From NCBI GenBank assembly GCA_002897635.1, contig BDTD01000033.1, positions 1-64,000 of the forward strand: DNA of 64,000 nt. Reading direction: 5' to 3'. The notes under the pieces are model-generated. The model was not told the origin of the DNA, did no database searches, and saw only the letters and a list, made by a program, of their open reading frames with translations. A program made the translations under genes and the position numbers. Positions 1-8,613 of this stretch are shown one piece after another (within the stretch, counting starts at the first letter, position 1; each line of letters begins with the position of its first letter). The stretch comes from a bacterium BMS3Abin11. GTDB taxonomy: Bacteria; Pseudomonadota; Gammaproteobacteria; BMS3Bbin11.

Positions 1-8
1 AAACGTAG

Positions 9-257
9 CAGGAAGCCAGTCAACGTTTTGATGCAGTCATTCACGCATACTGCCTGATGTCGAATCATTGCCACCTACTACTAGAAACCCCCAAAGCAAA
101 CCTGAGTCGTATCATGAAGCATGTAAAAATTTGTATGGGTGTCTATTTATTTCATTTATTTCCCACAAACATGCCACTCCGACGTATGCCAAAATCCATG
201 GGATCTGGCTTCAATATAATACAAAACCTTACTGGAAACCCTCATTCACGAGTATAA
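9..257 (+). pseudogene. Remnant of REP-associated (Y1/IS200-like) transposase
   Basis: Reading from position 9, the translation runs through RFDAVIHAYCLMSNHCHLLL and on to ETPKANLSRIMKH. This is the HUH signature block of RAYT/TnpA_REP transposases (family motif MPNHxHLLLE followed by NLSRxMQ). There is an in-frame TAG at 6-8. After about residue 35 the similarity fades and shifts frame: a weak match to the NRKHATTGH-type segment appears in another frame near 160-200. The catalytic C-terminal part is absent. The gene may also be cut by the window edge. It is a decayed fragment, not a functional transposase. Confidence 0.65.
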
Positions 258-274
258 CGATCCTCTTTCATGCC

Positions 275-637
275 TTAGTGATTTTTTATCTTCAGATTAG
301 TTTTTGTATTGTTTTTTGCAAGGTGTTTATAACGATTGGCCGCTTGTTCTGCCAAGCGGCCTAAAATTGCATCAAGGTCGCTGTTGGCCAGCTCTTTTAT
401 TGCAATGTCGTTTGACAATTGTGGCGTCAGTGAAAAATAGGGTTCCTGATCTGGTACGAGAGATATATCTTCATACTCTGCGATAGTATTTCCATCTGTA
501 GCAAGGCTGAGAAATTTCAGTATTGTGTCAACAAAGAACTTTTTTACATCCTCAACTGACTCAGCTTGATTTAGTTGATCTCGTAAGCCTGGTAAAACTT
601 TATGTTCATACTTGCTGAGAGACATCATTTTCGTCAT
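275..637 (-). CDS. Hypothetical protein, 120 aa
   Basis: I do not recognise a family. The protein is small, soluble and mildly acidic, with no signal peptide or membrane segment. It is mostly predicted helical (KYEHKVLPGLRDQLNQAESV, then a hydrophobic FFVDTILKFLSLA stretch) and ends in a Lys/Asn-rich tail. The start ATG at 637 is preceded by a good ribosome site (AAAGGGGA about 8 bases upstream), which supports it as a real gene. It stands alone between the transposase remnant and a repeat-rich gap. Confidence 0.6.
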   Translation of the reverse strand: MTKMMSLSKYEHKVLPGLRDQLNQAESVEDVKKFFVDTILKFLSLATDGNTIAEYEDISLVPDQEPYFSLTPQLSNDIAIKELANSDLDAILGRLAEQAANRYKHLAKNNTKTNLKIKNH

Positions 638-752
638 AGCCGGTCCCCTTTAAAGAGTTAAGTGTTGCCTAAAACCTATACGCCTTTTTGACCGAAAAAT
701 CATTAATATTAATCAACATAATTTTGCCAACCAACAATACCCTGACCACCAT

Positions 753-802
753 CTAAGTGAATGAGACTGTTCACTTTGATTACGAAATCGTCATTCACTT
801 AG
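753..802. repeat. 12-bp perfect inverted repeat
   Basis: CTAAGTGAATGA at 753-764 is matched exactly by its reverse complement TCATTCACTTAG at 791-802, with a 26-base centre that itself contains GTTCAC. It lies in the gene-free gap 638-1073. It could be a structured element or an operator. No run of T follows, so it is not an obvious terminator. Confidence 0.6.
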
Positions 803-814
803 TAATTCAGGCCA

Positions 815-1072
815 GTTTCACCGCGCCCGGTTCAGACTGAAGCGCGCAGAGTAGCCGAAGGCACACAATGGGGACGGCTTTCTTTGGTTCATTAATAAAA
901 TCTAAAAGACTACATCCGCAGGAAGCGGATTTGAACAGGCGAAGACTGGCCCGCAGGGTGAAGGCCAGGGATGGCCTGAATAAATGAACTCGCCCATGAA
1001 GGGCGAAAAACAAGGATTAGATTGAGAAGATAATAAAAAAGAAAGCAATCGAGCCGTGCGCCAGCACAAAAA
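815..1072. repeat. Dispersed repeat region (gap 638-1073)
   Basis: This gene-free stretch contains several short palindromic blocks, for example GGCC-AGGGAT-GGCC near 963-976. It also contains a block at 987-1014 that recurs in inverted orientation at 43135-43163 (core CGCCCTTCATGGGCG). Open frames here are not conserved protein. The composition (CTTCGGCTACTCTGCGCGCTTCAG on the minus strand, then ACCAAAGAAA) resembles a class of dispersed non-coding repeats seen downstream of genes in Beta- and Gammaproteobacteria. Confidence 0.5.
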
Positions 1073-1073
1073 A

Positions 1074-2021
1074 CTACTCAAACGATGCTTTCTCGGCTTC
1101 CAGAACAGCAAGGCTAATATGCTTGCCTACGTTCTCATTAAATCCAGGCCACTGCTGGTAATCAGCCAGTGCCGCAACAATTTTATCCTTCATCTCGAAA
1201 TCTGAAAGGCCTTCTTCATAGTAGACAGCGGCTTTCCCGTAAAGTGTAGCAACATATTTGCGAAAGCTTTCTACTATCCTTTTGTCGCCCGTCGGGCCAT
1301 GGCCGGGAACATAATGTTTGAAGTTTGCTGATATCAATTTTTCAGTCATGGCAAGGGTGCCGCGAAATGTACCGTCATCAAACCTTGGAATTCTCTTATA
1401 GGTAACATTATCACCGGTAAACATTACTGAGTCTTCAACGATTTCAAACATCGCATCCGTATAGCTGTGGGTGGCAGGCATGATATGAATGCGTAATGTC
1501 AGCCCGCCGATTTTAAACGTATCTCCGTCGGCCAGTGAGTTTTCTGGAATCACTGCGCGCGTTCCTTCTGTTGCCCCTTCAGTCAGCTTGCTCATTAGCT
1601 TTATCCATGAGTCGGCTTCAGACTCCTTCGCCTTTCTGATCATTTCAGGGTGGGCATAGAACTTCGCTTTCGGGTAATTCTCCCGTATGGCCTGATTACC
1701 GAGCCAGTGGTCACCGTGTATATGGCTGTTGAATACATGCGTGACTGGTTTATCGGTCAATTTCTTCACCTGCCGCAACACCATGCGCCCGGATTCAAGG
1801 CTAGCACCTGGATCAATAATAAAAACGCTATCTGATCCGATAATTATTCCCGGGTTATTCATAAACCCCAAATTCTCCGCATTCGGCAGCTGGGTCGGCC
1901 CAAAGATAACATGGGTATGATCTGCTATCTGTTGTGTCCTGTAATCAGGCACAGGAGTCCCCGCCATTGCGCTAAATGAGACAAATAAAAGCACCAATAT
2001 TAATAAAAAATTTTTGTTCAT
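1074..2021 (-). CDS. Secreted MBL-fold metallo-hydrolase (SoxH-like)
   Basis: This is a periplasmic zinc hydrolase of the metallo-beta-lactamase superfamily, about 315 aa. An N-terminal signal peptide (NKNFLLILVLLFVSFSAMA) is followed by the mature chain. The metal site shows as HIHGDH, a further His in MPATHSYTDA, Asp in MFTGDN and His in VPGHGPTGD. Overall it resembles SoxH and quinoprotein-relay hydrolases found beside sulfur or alcohol oxidation genes, but the substrate is unknown. The ATG at 2021 is preferred over an upstream GTG at 2051 because it begins a clean signal peptide. It starts 16 bases after the hemH stop and is probably co-transcribed with it. Confidence 0.8.
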   Translation of the reverse strand: MNKNFLLILVLLFVSFSAMAGTPVPDYRTQQIADHTHVIFGPTQLPNAENLGFMNNPGIIIGSDSVFIIDPGASLESGRMVLRQVKKLTDKPVTHVFNSHIHGDHWLGNQAIRENYPKAKFYAHPEMIRKAKESEADSWIKLMSKLTEGATEGTRAVIPENSLADGDTFKIGGLTLRIHIMPATHSYTDAMFEIVEDSVMFTGDNVTYKRIPRFDDGTFRGTLAMTEKLISANFKHYVPGHGPTGDKRIVESFRKYVATLYGKAAVYYEEGLSDFEMKDKIVAALADYQQWPGFNENVGKHISLAVLEAEKASFE

Positions 2022-2037
2022 AACAAACCCTGTCAAT

Positions 2038-3141
2038 TTATTCTTCAGCACCAGGCTCTACAGCTCGTCGCTGCCTTTTATCCATCTGTTCCGGGTCATT
2101 ATACCGTTCCAGCTCAGCCATCCAGTTTCGTGTTTCATTTTCGACTATATCAACCAGCATTTTAATATGTCCGGACTGTGCATTCAGTGCGGGAATATAC
2201 TGGAATTTTTCACCGCCGGCATTCATAAACAAATCTCTGTTATGTTCCGCTACCTCTTCCAGCGTCTCCAGGCAATCCGCCGCGAAGCCCGGGCAAACTA
2301 CATCAACTGAATGAACACCTGATGCAGGGAGCATACTAATTGTTTCGTTCAGATAAGGCTGCAGCCAGGGCTCCCTGCCAAAGCGTGATTGGAAAACTGC
2401 CTGCCAGGCAGCATCTTTTAATCCCAGACGGTCAGCAAGTAGTCGCGCCGTTTTCATGCATTCACAGTAATACGGATCACCTGCACGATGATAGCGCTGC
2501 GGCAGGCCATGAAAGGACATCAATAGCTGCTGTCCCCTGCCATTTTTCTGCCAGCCTGCCTCTATGCTCATTGCCAGTGCGTCTATATACGAAGGCCTGT
2601 CATGGTAATTCATGAGCATGTGTAGTTGCGGCAGCAAGCGCCAGGATTTTAAAATCCGTGTGACTTCATCAAAAACAGATGCCGTAGTCGTTGCGGAATA
2701 TTGCGGAAACATCGGTATGATAAGTAAATGACGGCAATGCTGCTGACGAAATCCATCCATTACATCATGGATAGCTGGTTTCCCGTAACGCATGGCAAGC
2801 GCGACAATAAATCGCTGCGGAAAATACACATCAAGCTCTTCCTGCAGAGCGGTTGCCTGGGCCTTTGAATATACCAGCAGCGGCGACCCTTCCTCCTGCC
2901 AAACTGAAGTATAGGCATGCGCCACTTTACGTGGTCGAAAACGCAGGATAAATAATTGCATAACCAGCCACCAGGGTAGGCGGGGAAATTCAACGACGCG
3001 CGGGTCAGACAGGAATTCATTAAGATAGCGTCGTACTGCAGCGACCGATGTATCGTCCGGTGTGCCCAGATTGACCAGCATGACCCCGACCTTTATCTGA
3101 TTGGCATGTTTAAAATCTGCTGCAACGGCAAAAGGAGGCAT
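2038..3141 (-). CDS. hemH: Ferrochelatase
   Basis: Catalyses the last step of haem synthesis, insertion of Fe2+ into protoporphyrin IX, in the cytosol at the membrane. The sequence has the family opening VGVMLVNLGTPDD, the catalytic-histidine motif MSFHGLPQRY with GDPYYCEC, then SRFGREPWLQPY and the C-terminal CPGFAADCLETLEE with the active-site Glu. Length, about 367 aa, is normal. The ATG at 3141 is preferred; an in-frame TTG at 3168 would add nine residues. The C-terminus has a charged tail (RQRRAVEPGAEE). The MBL hydrolase gene follows immediately. Confidence 0.92.
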   Translation of the reverse strand: MPPFAVAADFKHANQIKVGVMLVNLGTPDDTSVAAVRRYLNEFLSDPRVVEFPRLPWWLVMQLFILRFRPRKVAHAYTSVWQEEGSPLLVYSKAQATALQEELDVYFPQRFIVALAMRYGKPAIHDVMDGFRQQHCRHLLIIPMFPQYSATTTASVFDEVTRILKSWRLLPQLHMLMNYHDRPSYIDALAMSIEAGWQKNGRGQQLLMSFHGLPQRYHRAGDPYYCECMKTARLLADRLGLKDAAWQAVFQSRFGREPWLQPYLNETISMLPASGVHSVDVVCPGFAADCLETLEEVAEHNRDLFMNAGGEKFQYIPALNAQSGHIKMLVDIVENETRNWMAELERYNDPEQMDKRQRRAVEPGAEE

Positions 3142-3685
3142 CTGTGAAAATTCCGATAGTTTGTGCAAGGATAGAGAATTCTACACGCTGAGAACAGACA
3201 ATCCCACACAGACATGGCAAGGTTTTATCACTGATCATGACATTATGAAAGATATTTCTTGCCAGGGTGTTTTGGTCTCTATTTCTTCTGGTTGCTGATT
3301 TCTCCTGGTAGTTGAGTTTTCAGCTACTACGATAATCCCCTACCACGAAACACCGGCCACCTCAGAGGTCGCCCGAAATCTACTGCCAGATAAGATACCT
3401 GTCTTACCGGCTAATTACATCATTTAATAAAAATTTCACATACTGCCAGTATCATCCTTCATACATGAAAATTACCTACAGGTTAAACGTCTAGACAGCC
3501 CAAACAACAGCAAACCATCTAATTCGACACAATTTGGCTGCCACTTTATCAGGGTTAGGCCACAATTTATCAATTCAGACTTGCATTAATGGTACTTTCT
3601 CATTAACACTATCATTCACTGCTTGTTCACTGGGCAACAGTGAGACAAAAGCAACTCAAGTTTTTACCTACATAAGGAGCCCGCC
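3142..3685. other. Gap between hemH and rpfF, no gene seen
   Basis: This 540-base divergent spacer separates hemH (minus) from rpfF (plus) and must hold both promoters. I see no convincing ORF, RNA or repeat. A weak sigma-70-like pair, TTGCAT then TAACAC 17 bases on, lies about 90 bases before rpfF. The rpfF ribosome site is strong (AAGGAG six bases before the ATG). Confidence 0.5.
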
Positions 3686-4564
3686 ATGAATGCTATAAAT
3701 GCACTAGTACTGCAACCCCCTAAGATGCCTGCTGAAGAGTATGCACATCTGAAAACCTACTACGACGAAAAGTATCAGGCAATGTGGTATCACCTGGACC
3801 CAAAACCTCGTCCCTGTGTTACCTGGCAATTACTGAATGACCTGAAACGGTTTCACCGTGATCTATATTCCGTCATTGACCACCCGGACGGCCCTGCCAT
3901 CAAATACCTGATACTCGGCTCAAATTCGCCTGGTGCATTCAATCTCGGTGGCGACCTGAAACTGTTTAAAGAACTGATCGAAACGCGCAACCGTGAGACA
4001 CTATTCGAGTACGGTAAGGCATGTATTGACACCATGTACCCCCATCATATCGAACTCGAACGCGACCTGACGTCGATCACCTTGCTGCAGGGTGATGCAC
4101 TGGGCGGTGGTCTGGAAGCTGCATTATCCAGCAGCGTGATTATTGCAGAGGAAGGCATTAAGATGGGCTTCCCCGAAATTCTTTTCAACCTGTTTCCAGG
4201 CATGGGCGCTTTCAGTTTTATATCGAGGAAGCTGAATGCCCGTATGGCAGAAGAAATTATCCTGAGCGGTAAACTCTACCAGGCCGAGGAATTTTACGAG
4301 ATGGGTCTGATCGATGTACTGGTCGAAAAAGGTGAGGGTCAGCGTGCCGTATATAACTATATCCGCAAGGAAAACCGTTCCCGCAATGGAATCACTGCTC
4401 TGCGTGCCGTGGCACGGCGCGTTGATCAGGTGACGTATGAAGAACTGCTCGACATCGTCAAGATATGGGTCGACGCGGCGCTTAAGCTCGAGCGAAAGGA
4501 TTTACGCATGATGGAACGGCTCGTCGCCCGACAGGCAAAGTGTGCTCTTAAAGCGTCGGCCTGA
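3686..4564 (+). CDS. rpfF: DSF synthase, crotonase family (RpfF)
   Basis: Makes a cis-2-unsaturated fatty-acid signal of the diffusible signal factor type from acyl-ACP. The RpfF subfamily is distinguished from housekeeping enoyl-CoA hydratases by two catalytic glutamates. Here they are Glu144 in DALGGGLEAALS and Glu164 in MGFPEILFN, offset by three from Xanthomonas RpfF Glu141/Glu161. The oxyanion-hole block NLGGDLKLF is present, and length, 292 aa, matches the family. A strong SD precedes the ATG. The gene is convergent with rpfC, the same layout as in Xanthomonas. The nearby rpfC and rpfG genes make the functional call much safer than sequence alone. No rpfB is present in the window. Confidence 0.88.
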   Translation: MNAINALVLQPPKMPAEEYAHLKTYYDEKYQAMWYHLDPKPRPCVTWQLLNDLKRFHRDLYSVIDHPDGPAIKYLILGSNSPGAFNLGGDLKLFKELIETRNRETLFEYGKACIDTMYPHHIELERDLTSITLLQGDALGGGLEAALSSSVIIAEEGIKMGFPEILFNLFPGMGAFSFISRKLNARMAEEIILSGKLYQAEEFYEMGLIDVLVEKGEGQRAVYNYIRKENRSRNGITALRAVARRVDQVTYEELLDIVKIWVDAALKLERKDLRMMERLVARQAKCALKASA

Positions 4565-4609
4565 CACAGAGAAGCAGTATCTGGCAGAGTCAAGGTTCAT
4601 GGCATGTCG

Positions 4610-4634
4610 GGAAAGTCCCATGATATGACTTTCC
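4610..4634. terminator. Possible bidirectional terminator between rpfF and rpfC
   Basis: GGAAAGTC (4610-4617) pairs perfectly with GACTTTCC (4627-4634) across a 9-base loop, exactly between the two convergent genes. There is no clean T-run on either side, so the terminator role is inferred from position. Confidence 0.35.
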
Positions 4635-4644
4635 TGGCTGTGAA

Positions 4645-7185
4645 CTAGTTTTTAGCTTCCCGGCGATGGCGAGCGAACTTAATCATCATGAGTCGACTGT
4701 TGTCGAATGTATGCTGAATTTCCCCGAGTAATTCCGTAGGCCGGTTTGCAGTCATCTCGAATGGTTTGAGTTGTTTAATCTCTATACACAGATTGACCAG
4801 TTGGTAGGCACCGAATTCACTCGCGCTGCCGCGCAGGGCATGTGCTGAATCCTGCAAGGCTGGATAATCGTGTTCACTGACCGCTCGACGCATCTTCTTT
4901 AACAGCTGCTCTGCATCATGGCCGAAGCTTGTCACCAGCTCTTCAAAAAACTCGATACCTGATCCCAGTCGCAATAGCCTGCTGAGTACTTTTTCATCGA
5001 CCAGGTGATATTCCTGCATCGGCGCCGTGTGATCCTGGTCTGTATCGGTGAGCACTGATTCAACCACCATTCCACTTGCTTCCATGCTTGACAGACGAGC
5101 AATGGTTTCCAGTAGCTTGTGTGATTCAACTGGTTTGGTCAGATAGGCGTCAGCGCCTTCGTCCTCACAGCGTTTTAATGCAGCATGAGTCGCATCTGCA
5201 GTCAGAATAATGACCGGTATATGTCGCTCGATATCCATGAAGCGGGCAACTTTCATAGCTTCCAGTCCACCCATCTCCGGCATATTCATATCAAACAGCA
5301 TCAAATCATATCCAGGCTCGAATTCCTCGATGGTATCAACCGCTGCCAGACCATTGGACACGATAGTGACCTCATGTCCAACACCTTCAAGGATGCCGCG
5401 CAATACCTGCTGGTTGGTTTCGTTGTCTTCTGCTACCAGTATATGCAACTTGCTGGCCTGCCCACCCAGCTGGCGCTCGTAGTGCTCAGTGAGCGACACG
5501 ACGTTATCCGGAACAGCATGCTCGGCGCGAGCCGCATGCAGGGCATTATATAACAGGCGGCTGTCTGGAATACCGTGCAACACGGATGAATATCCTTCAC
5601 CCAGGTAGTAGAGATCGTTTGATTCGTCCTGATTCTGCAGCAGTACCAGCGAGACGTTATCCAGTAACGGTTCTGCACGTACCACACGGGCGAATTGCTC
5701 GGCAGCGACATCCAGTGTCAGCTGTTCTATCAACACTACGCTGAACGGCTGGCCGGTCTCACTCGCTGAGATCAAACTGGCAAAAGCCCTGGCAGAAGTT
5801 TCCTCTGTCTCCACGATCATATCCCAGCGCTTGAATGTAGGGGAGAATATACCCTTCGTCGCGTCAGATACCAGCAGCAGGGCATGTGTGTCTTCCATGC
5901 GATCTTTGTGGCTTTCCCTATTGTCCTGTTGCACGACCAGCGGCACCTCTACCCAGAAGCAGGTTCCCTTACCCAGCTGGCTGTCCAGTCCAATAGCACC
6001 ACCCATCAATTCTACCAGCTGGCGGGCGATCGCCGTCCCCAGGCCTGCCCCGCCGAAGCGTCTCGTCGTTGAAGCATCGACCTGCTGGAAGCTCTCGAAC
6101 AGAGTTGTCTGATCCTTATCTGCGATGCCAATCCCGGTATCTTCAACCTCAAAGCGCAGTCGGACATTTTCACCTGTTCTGCTAACTGGCGAAACACGCA
6201 GCTCTATGCTGCCTTCATGCGTAAACTTGATAGCATTGCCTATCAGGTTAATGAGCACCTGACGTAAATGAAAGGAATCACCAACCAGTATGAAGGGCGT
6301 ACTGGGGTCAATATGTGCAGAGAACTTCAGCCCTTTTGTACGGGCCTGGTGGACAAACAGATTGGTTGTAGCAGAAACAAAGCTATGTAGATCAAATTCA
6401 ACCCGCTCGATGACAACCTTGCCAGCCTCGATACGGGAGAAATCAAGTATGTCCTCAATCACGCCAAGCAGAATGTCTGCCGATGTCTGGATACCGTTTG
6501 CCAGTTCCCTCTGCTTGCGAGACAGCTGGGTATCCATCAACAGGTCACTCATACCGATAACACCGTTTAGCGGCGTACGCAGCTCATGGCTCATATTGGC
6601 CAGGAACTTGCTTTTTGCCTTGCTGGCATCCCTGGCCTGAACTATGGCATGATGCAGTTGCTTAATCAGAAACCCCAGATAGAACGGTATCAGGGTCAGC
6701 ATGATCAACATGGTAATGCTGAAGTTCGTAGATGCCTGCCACAGACCACTGTACCACAACGCGAGTGAGAATCCTGTCAGGCTCAGCAGAGTTGTCAGGA
6801 CGAGATATTTCAGGCCATAGCGGAAGCCATAACCAACGATGACCCAGAGATAAACAGCCACTAGTGGCATACTCCCTTCACCCGTCATATACAGGATCAG
6901 CGAGACCGCTGCGATGTCTGCAAGGGCACCCACTACGCGACGCAGCTTGGAGATTGCCGGGTATACAAAGACCGACCCTAATAGCAGTATGGCGATCAAT
7001 ATGTAAACGATGGCAATGACAAGTATCTGATCGTCATGCTGACCACGACCTGTAAACCATGGCGAGACCAGGTATAGAGAGATTATCACACCGATTGTTG
7101 CACGGTTGAACACCGGACCATGTTCGGCTTCACTGAATTTCTTCAGATAGCGTGGAGCAAACGTATTGAGTAATCTATTTTTCAT
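4645..7185 (-). CDS. rpfC: Hybrid sensor kinase RpfC (DSF receptor)
   Basis: A membrane receptor that senses DSF and passes phosphate to RpfG. The N-terminus carries about five hydrophobic helices (residues 25-175) with almost no periplasmic domain, as in RpfC. Then come HisKA (MSHELRTPLNGVIG, phospho-His about residue 200), HATPase (DTGIGIADKD, GGAGLGTAIA), a receiver domain (AEDNETNQQVL, phospho-Asp about 632 in LMLFDMNMPEMGG) and a C-terminal Hpt domain (AHALRGSASEFG, His about 782). This TM-HK-REC-Hpt order is diagnostic when next to rpfF. The ATG at 7185 is preferred over a GTG at 7218. It follows rpfG by 56 bases in one operon. Residue numbers are from the ATG start. Confidence 0.88.
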   Translation of the reverse strand: MKNRLLNTFAPRYLKKFSEAEHGPVFNRATIGVIISLYLVSPWFTGRGQHDDQILVIAIVYILIAILLLGSVFVYPAISKLRRVVGALADIAAVSLILYMTGEGSMPLVAVYLWVIVGYGFRYGLKYLVLTTLLSLTGFSLALWYSGLWQASTNFSITMLIMLTLIPFYLGFLIKQLHHAIVQARDASKAKSKFLANMSHELRTPLNGVIGMSDLLMDTQLSRKQRELANGIQTSADILLGVIEDILDFSRIEAGKVVIERVEFDLHSFVSATTNLFVHQARTKGLKFSAHIDPSTPFILVGDSFHLRQVLINLIGNAIKFTHEGSIELRVSPVSRTGENVRLRFEVEDTGIGIADKDQTTLFESFQQVDASTTRRFGGAGLGTAIARQLVELMGGAIGLDSQLGKGTCFWVEVPLVVQQDNRESHKDRMEDTHALLLVSDATKGIFSPTFKRWDMIVETEETSARAFASLISASETGQPFSVVLIEQLTLDVAAEQFARVVRAEPLLDNVSLVLLQNQDESNDLYYLGEGYSSVLHGIPDSRLLYNALHAARAEHAVPDNVVSLTEHYERQLGGQASKLHILVAEDNETNQQVLRGILEGVGHEVTIVSNGLAAVDTIEEFEPGYDLMLFDMNMPEMGGLEAMKVARFMDIERHIPVIILTADATHAALKRCEDEGADAYLTKPVESHKLLETIARLSSMEASGMVVESVLTDTDQDHTAPMQEYHLVDEKVLSRLLRLGSGIEFFEELVTSFGHDAEQLLKKMRRAVSEHDYPALQDSAHALRGSASEFGAYQLVNLCIEIKQLKPFEMTANRPTELLGEIQHTFDNSRLMMIKFARHRREAKN

Positions 7186-7241
7186 TGTGCTGGACGCAAA
7201 ACCTGTTACTCTGAGCACTGGCCAGAATGCTGGAACTGAAC

Positions 7242-8294
7242 CTAATCATCACTGAGTTCATCCCGGATTTGCCTAAACCTTTCAAGGTTACCAAGGAATG
7301 CCCCGACGACATCGGGATCCATGTGAGAGCCCGATGCATTGCGTATATAGTCCACGGCATCTTCCATGAGCCATGCTTCCTTGTAGGGACGCCGAGTGGT
7401 CAGTGCATCAAACACATCGACAACGGCCACGATGCGCCCGGCCAGAGAAATAGCGTCGCCCTTAAGACCGTTCGGGTAACCCGTACCATCATACTTTTCA
7501 TGGTGGCTAAGTGCGATCTCTGCGCCAAGATTGATATAGCGGGATTCACTATCCCTGAGGATCTCATGGCCGATGTCAGGATGCTCCCGCATTATTTCAG
7601 TCTCCTGCTCATCCAGTGGCCCTTCCTTCAGCAGAATACTGTCAGGTACCCCCACTTTGCCAATGTCATGCATCGGGGCGGCCAATTCTAATTCTTCACA
7701 GTCACGTCGTGACAGCTGCAATGCTTCGGCGAGTAATCGAGTGTAGCGTGCTATACGGAGAACATGGTTGCCGGTCCCTTCATCCCTGTATTCACCAGCC
7801 TTCGCGAGTCGTAGCAGTGTTTCACGTTCACGCGCCAGGATTTCACGGGTTCCCCGCGCGACCTGCACTTCCAGCCACTTTGCCCGATCGCTGATGATTT
7901 TCTGCTGTCGACGCAGTGTGAGCAGGTTCTTGCAGCGCGCCCTGCACTCATACTGGTCAATTGGCCTGGTCAGGAAATCAGTCGCACCAGCATCCAGGGC
8001 CTGGTAGCGAACCGAGCGGTCCTCGACGACTGTCACGACAACAACAGGTACATCACGACAGGCGCTGATCGCCCGGATCTCTCGTATGAGTTGTATACCA
8101 TCCATGACTGGCATCTTGTAGTCCGTAAGGACCAGGTCTGGTGTGCGGGAATGGATACGCTCCAGCGCATCAATTGGTGAAGTAAACACCTCAACAACAA
8201 CATTCGAGTCGATGTCTCTGATAATCTGCTCAAGGATCTTTCGACCAGTGCTCTGGTCATCAACAATGACAACAAAAGGATTTTTGTCAGGCAT
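7242..8294 (-). CDS. rpfG: Response regulator RpfG, HD-GYP cyclic-di-GMP phosphodiesterase
   Basis: A two-domain cytosolic regulator. The N-terminal receiver has VIVDDQSTG, phospho-acceptor Asp58 in LVLTDYKMPVMDG and the conserved Lys/Arg region FLTRPID. The C-terminal HD-GYP domain has MHDIGKVGVPDSIL (His209-Asp210), then SHHEKYDGTGYPNGLKGD with the full GYP motif (272-274). Such proteins degrade cyclic-di-GMP when phosphorylated by RpfC, linking cell density to motility and biofilm. The ATG at 8294 is chosen because it sits just before the receiver and has a purine-rich SD; the frame is open upstream to 8357. It is the first gene of rpfG-rpfC; no rpfH lies between. Confidence 0.88.
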   Translation of the reverse strand: MPDKNPFVVIVDDQSTGRKILEQIIRDIDSNVVVEVFTSPIDALERIHSRTPDLVLTDYKMPVMDGIQLIREIRAISACRDVPVVVVTVVEDRSVRYQALDAGATDFLTRPIDQYECRARCKNLLTLRRQQKIISDRAKWLEVQVARGTREILARERETLLRLAKAGEYRDEGTGNHVLRIARYTRLLAEALQLSRRDCEELELAAPMHDIGKVGVPDSILLKEGPLDEQETEIMREHPDIGHEILRDSESRYINLGAEIALSHHEKYDGTGYPNGLKGDAISLAGRIVAVVDVFDALTTRRPYKEAWLMEDAVDYIRNASGSHMDPDVVGAFLGNLERFRQIRDELSDD

Positions 8295-8613
8295 AGAGTC
8301 TCTCTTTAAGGTACGCTTTGGTTTAATTGCGGTTATTTTCCTATGTACTGATGTCATAATAACGAAGTTTCATACTACAAAAATATGTCATATACCAGCC
8401 TTTTTCAATATTACCATACAGAATCAGGTCAAATTAACCGTCAAAGACTTTACGAACATCCTTACCATAAATTATAGTTGAATATCCCTCCAATCCAGAA
8501 TATCTGGCTTTAGCAATGATTGTGACCCATCATGAAACATGCTAGCCAGGTAGAAAAAGAAATGTTTCATCACAAATCAGTACCATTTTATCCACCAATC
8601 TGCCTTTAAAAAT
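8295..8613. other. Divergent promoter gap rpfG / dehydrogenase
   Basis: AT-rich spacer holding the promoters of rpfG (minus) and the hydroxyacid dehydrogenase (plus). I see no ORF of note. A small dyad CCAGA-ATA-TCTGG lies near 8495. Nothing else can be supported. Confidence 0.4.

Noticed and set aside
925-945. TTCAAATCC-like sequence resembling a tRNA T-arm
   Set aside because: No acceptor stem or anticodon arm can be drawn around it; it belongs to the dispersed repeat.
807-1111. Two overlapping minus-strand open frames of 68-69 aa in the repeat region
   Set aside because: They have no SD or family similarity, are compositionally like the surrounding repeat and overlap the end of the MBL hydrolase gene.
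5185-6112. Plus-strand frames opposite rpfC
   Set aside because: Overlaps conserved receiver and HATPase domains on the other strand; no independent support.
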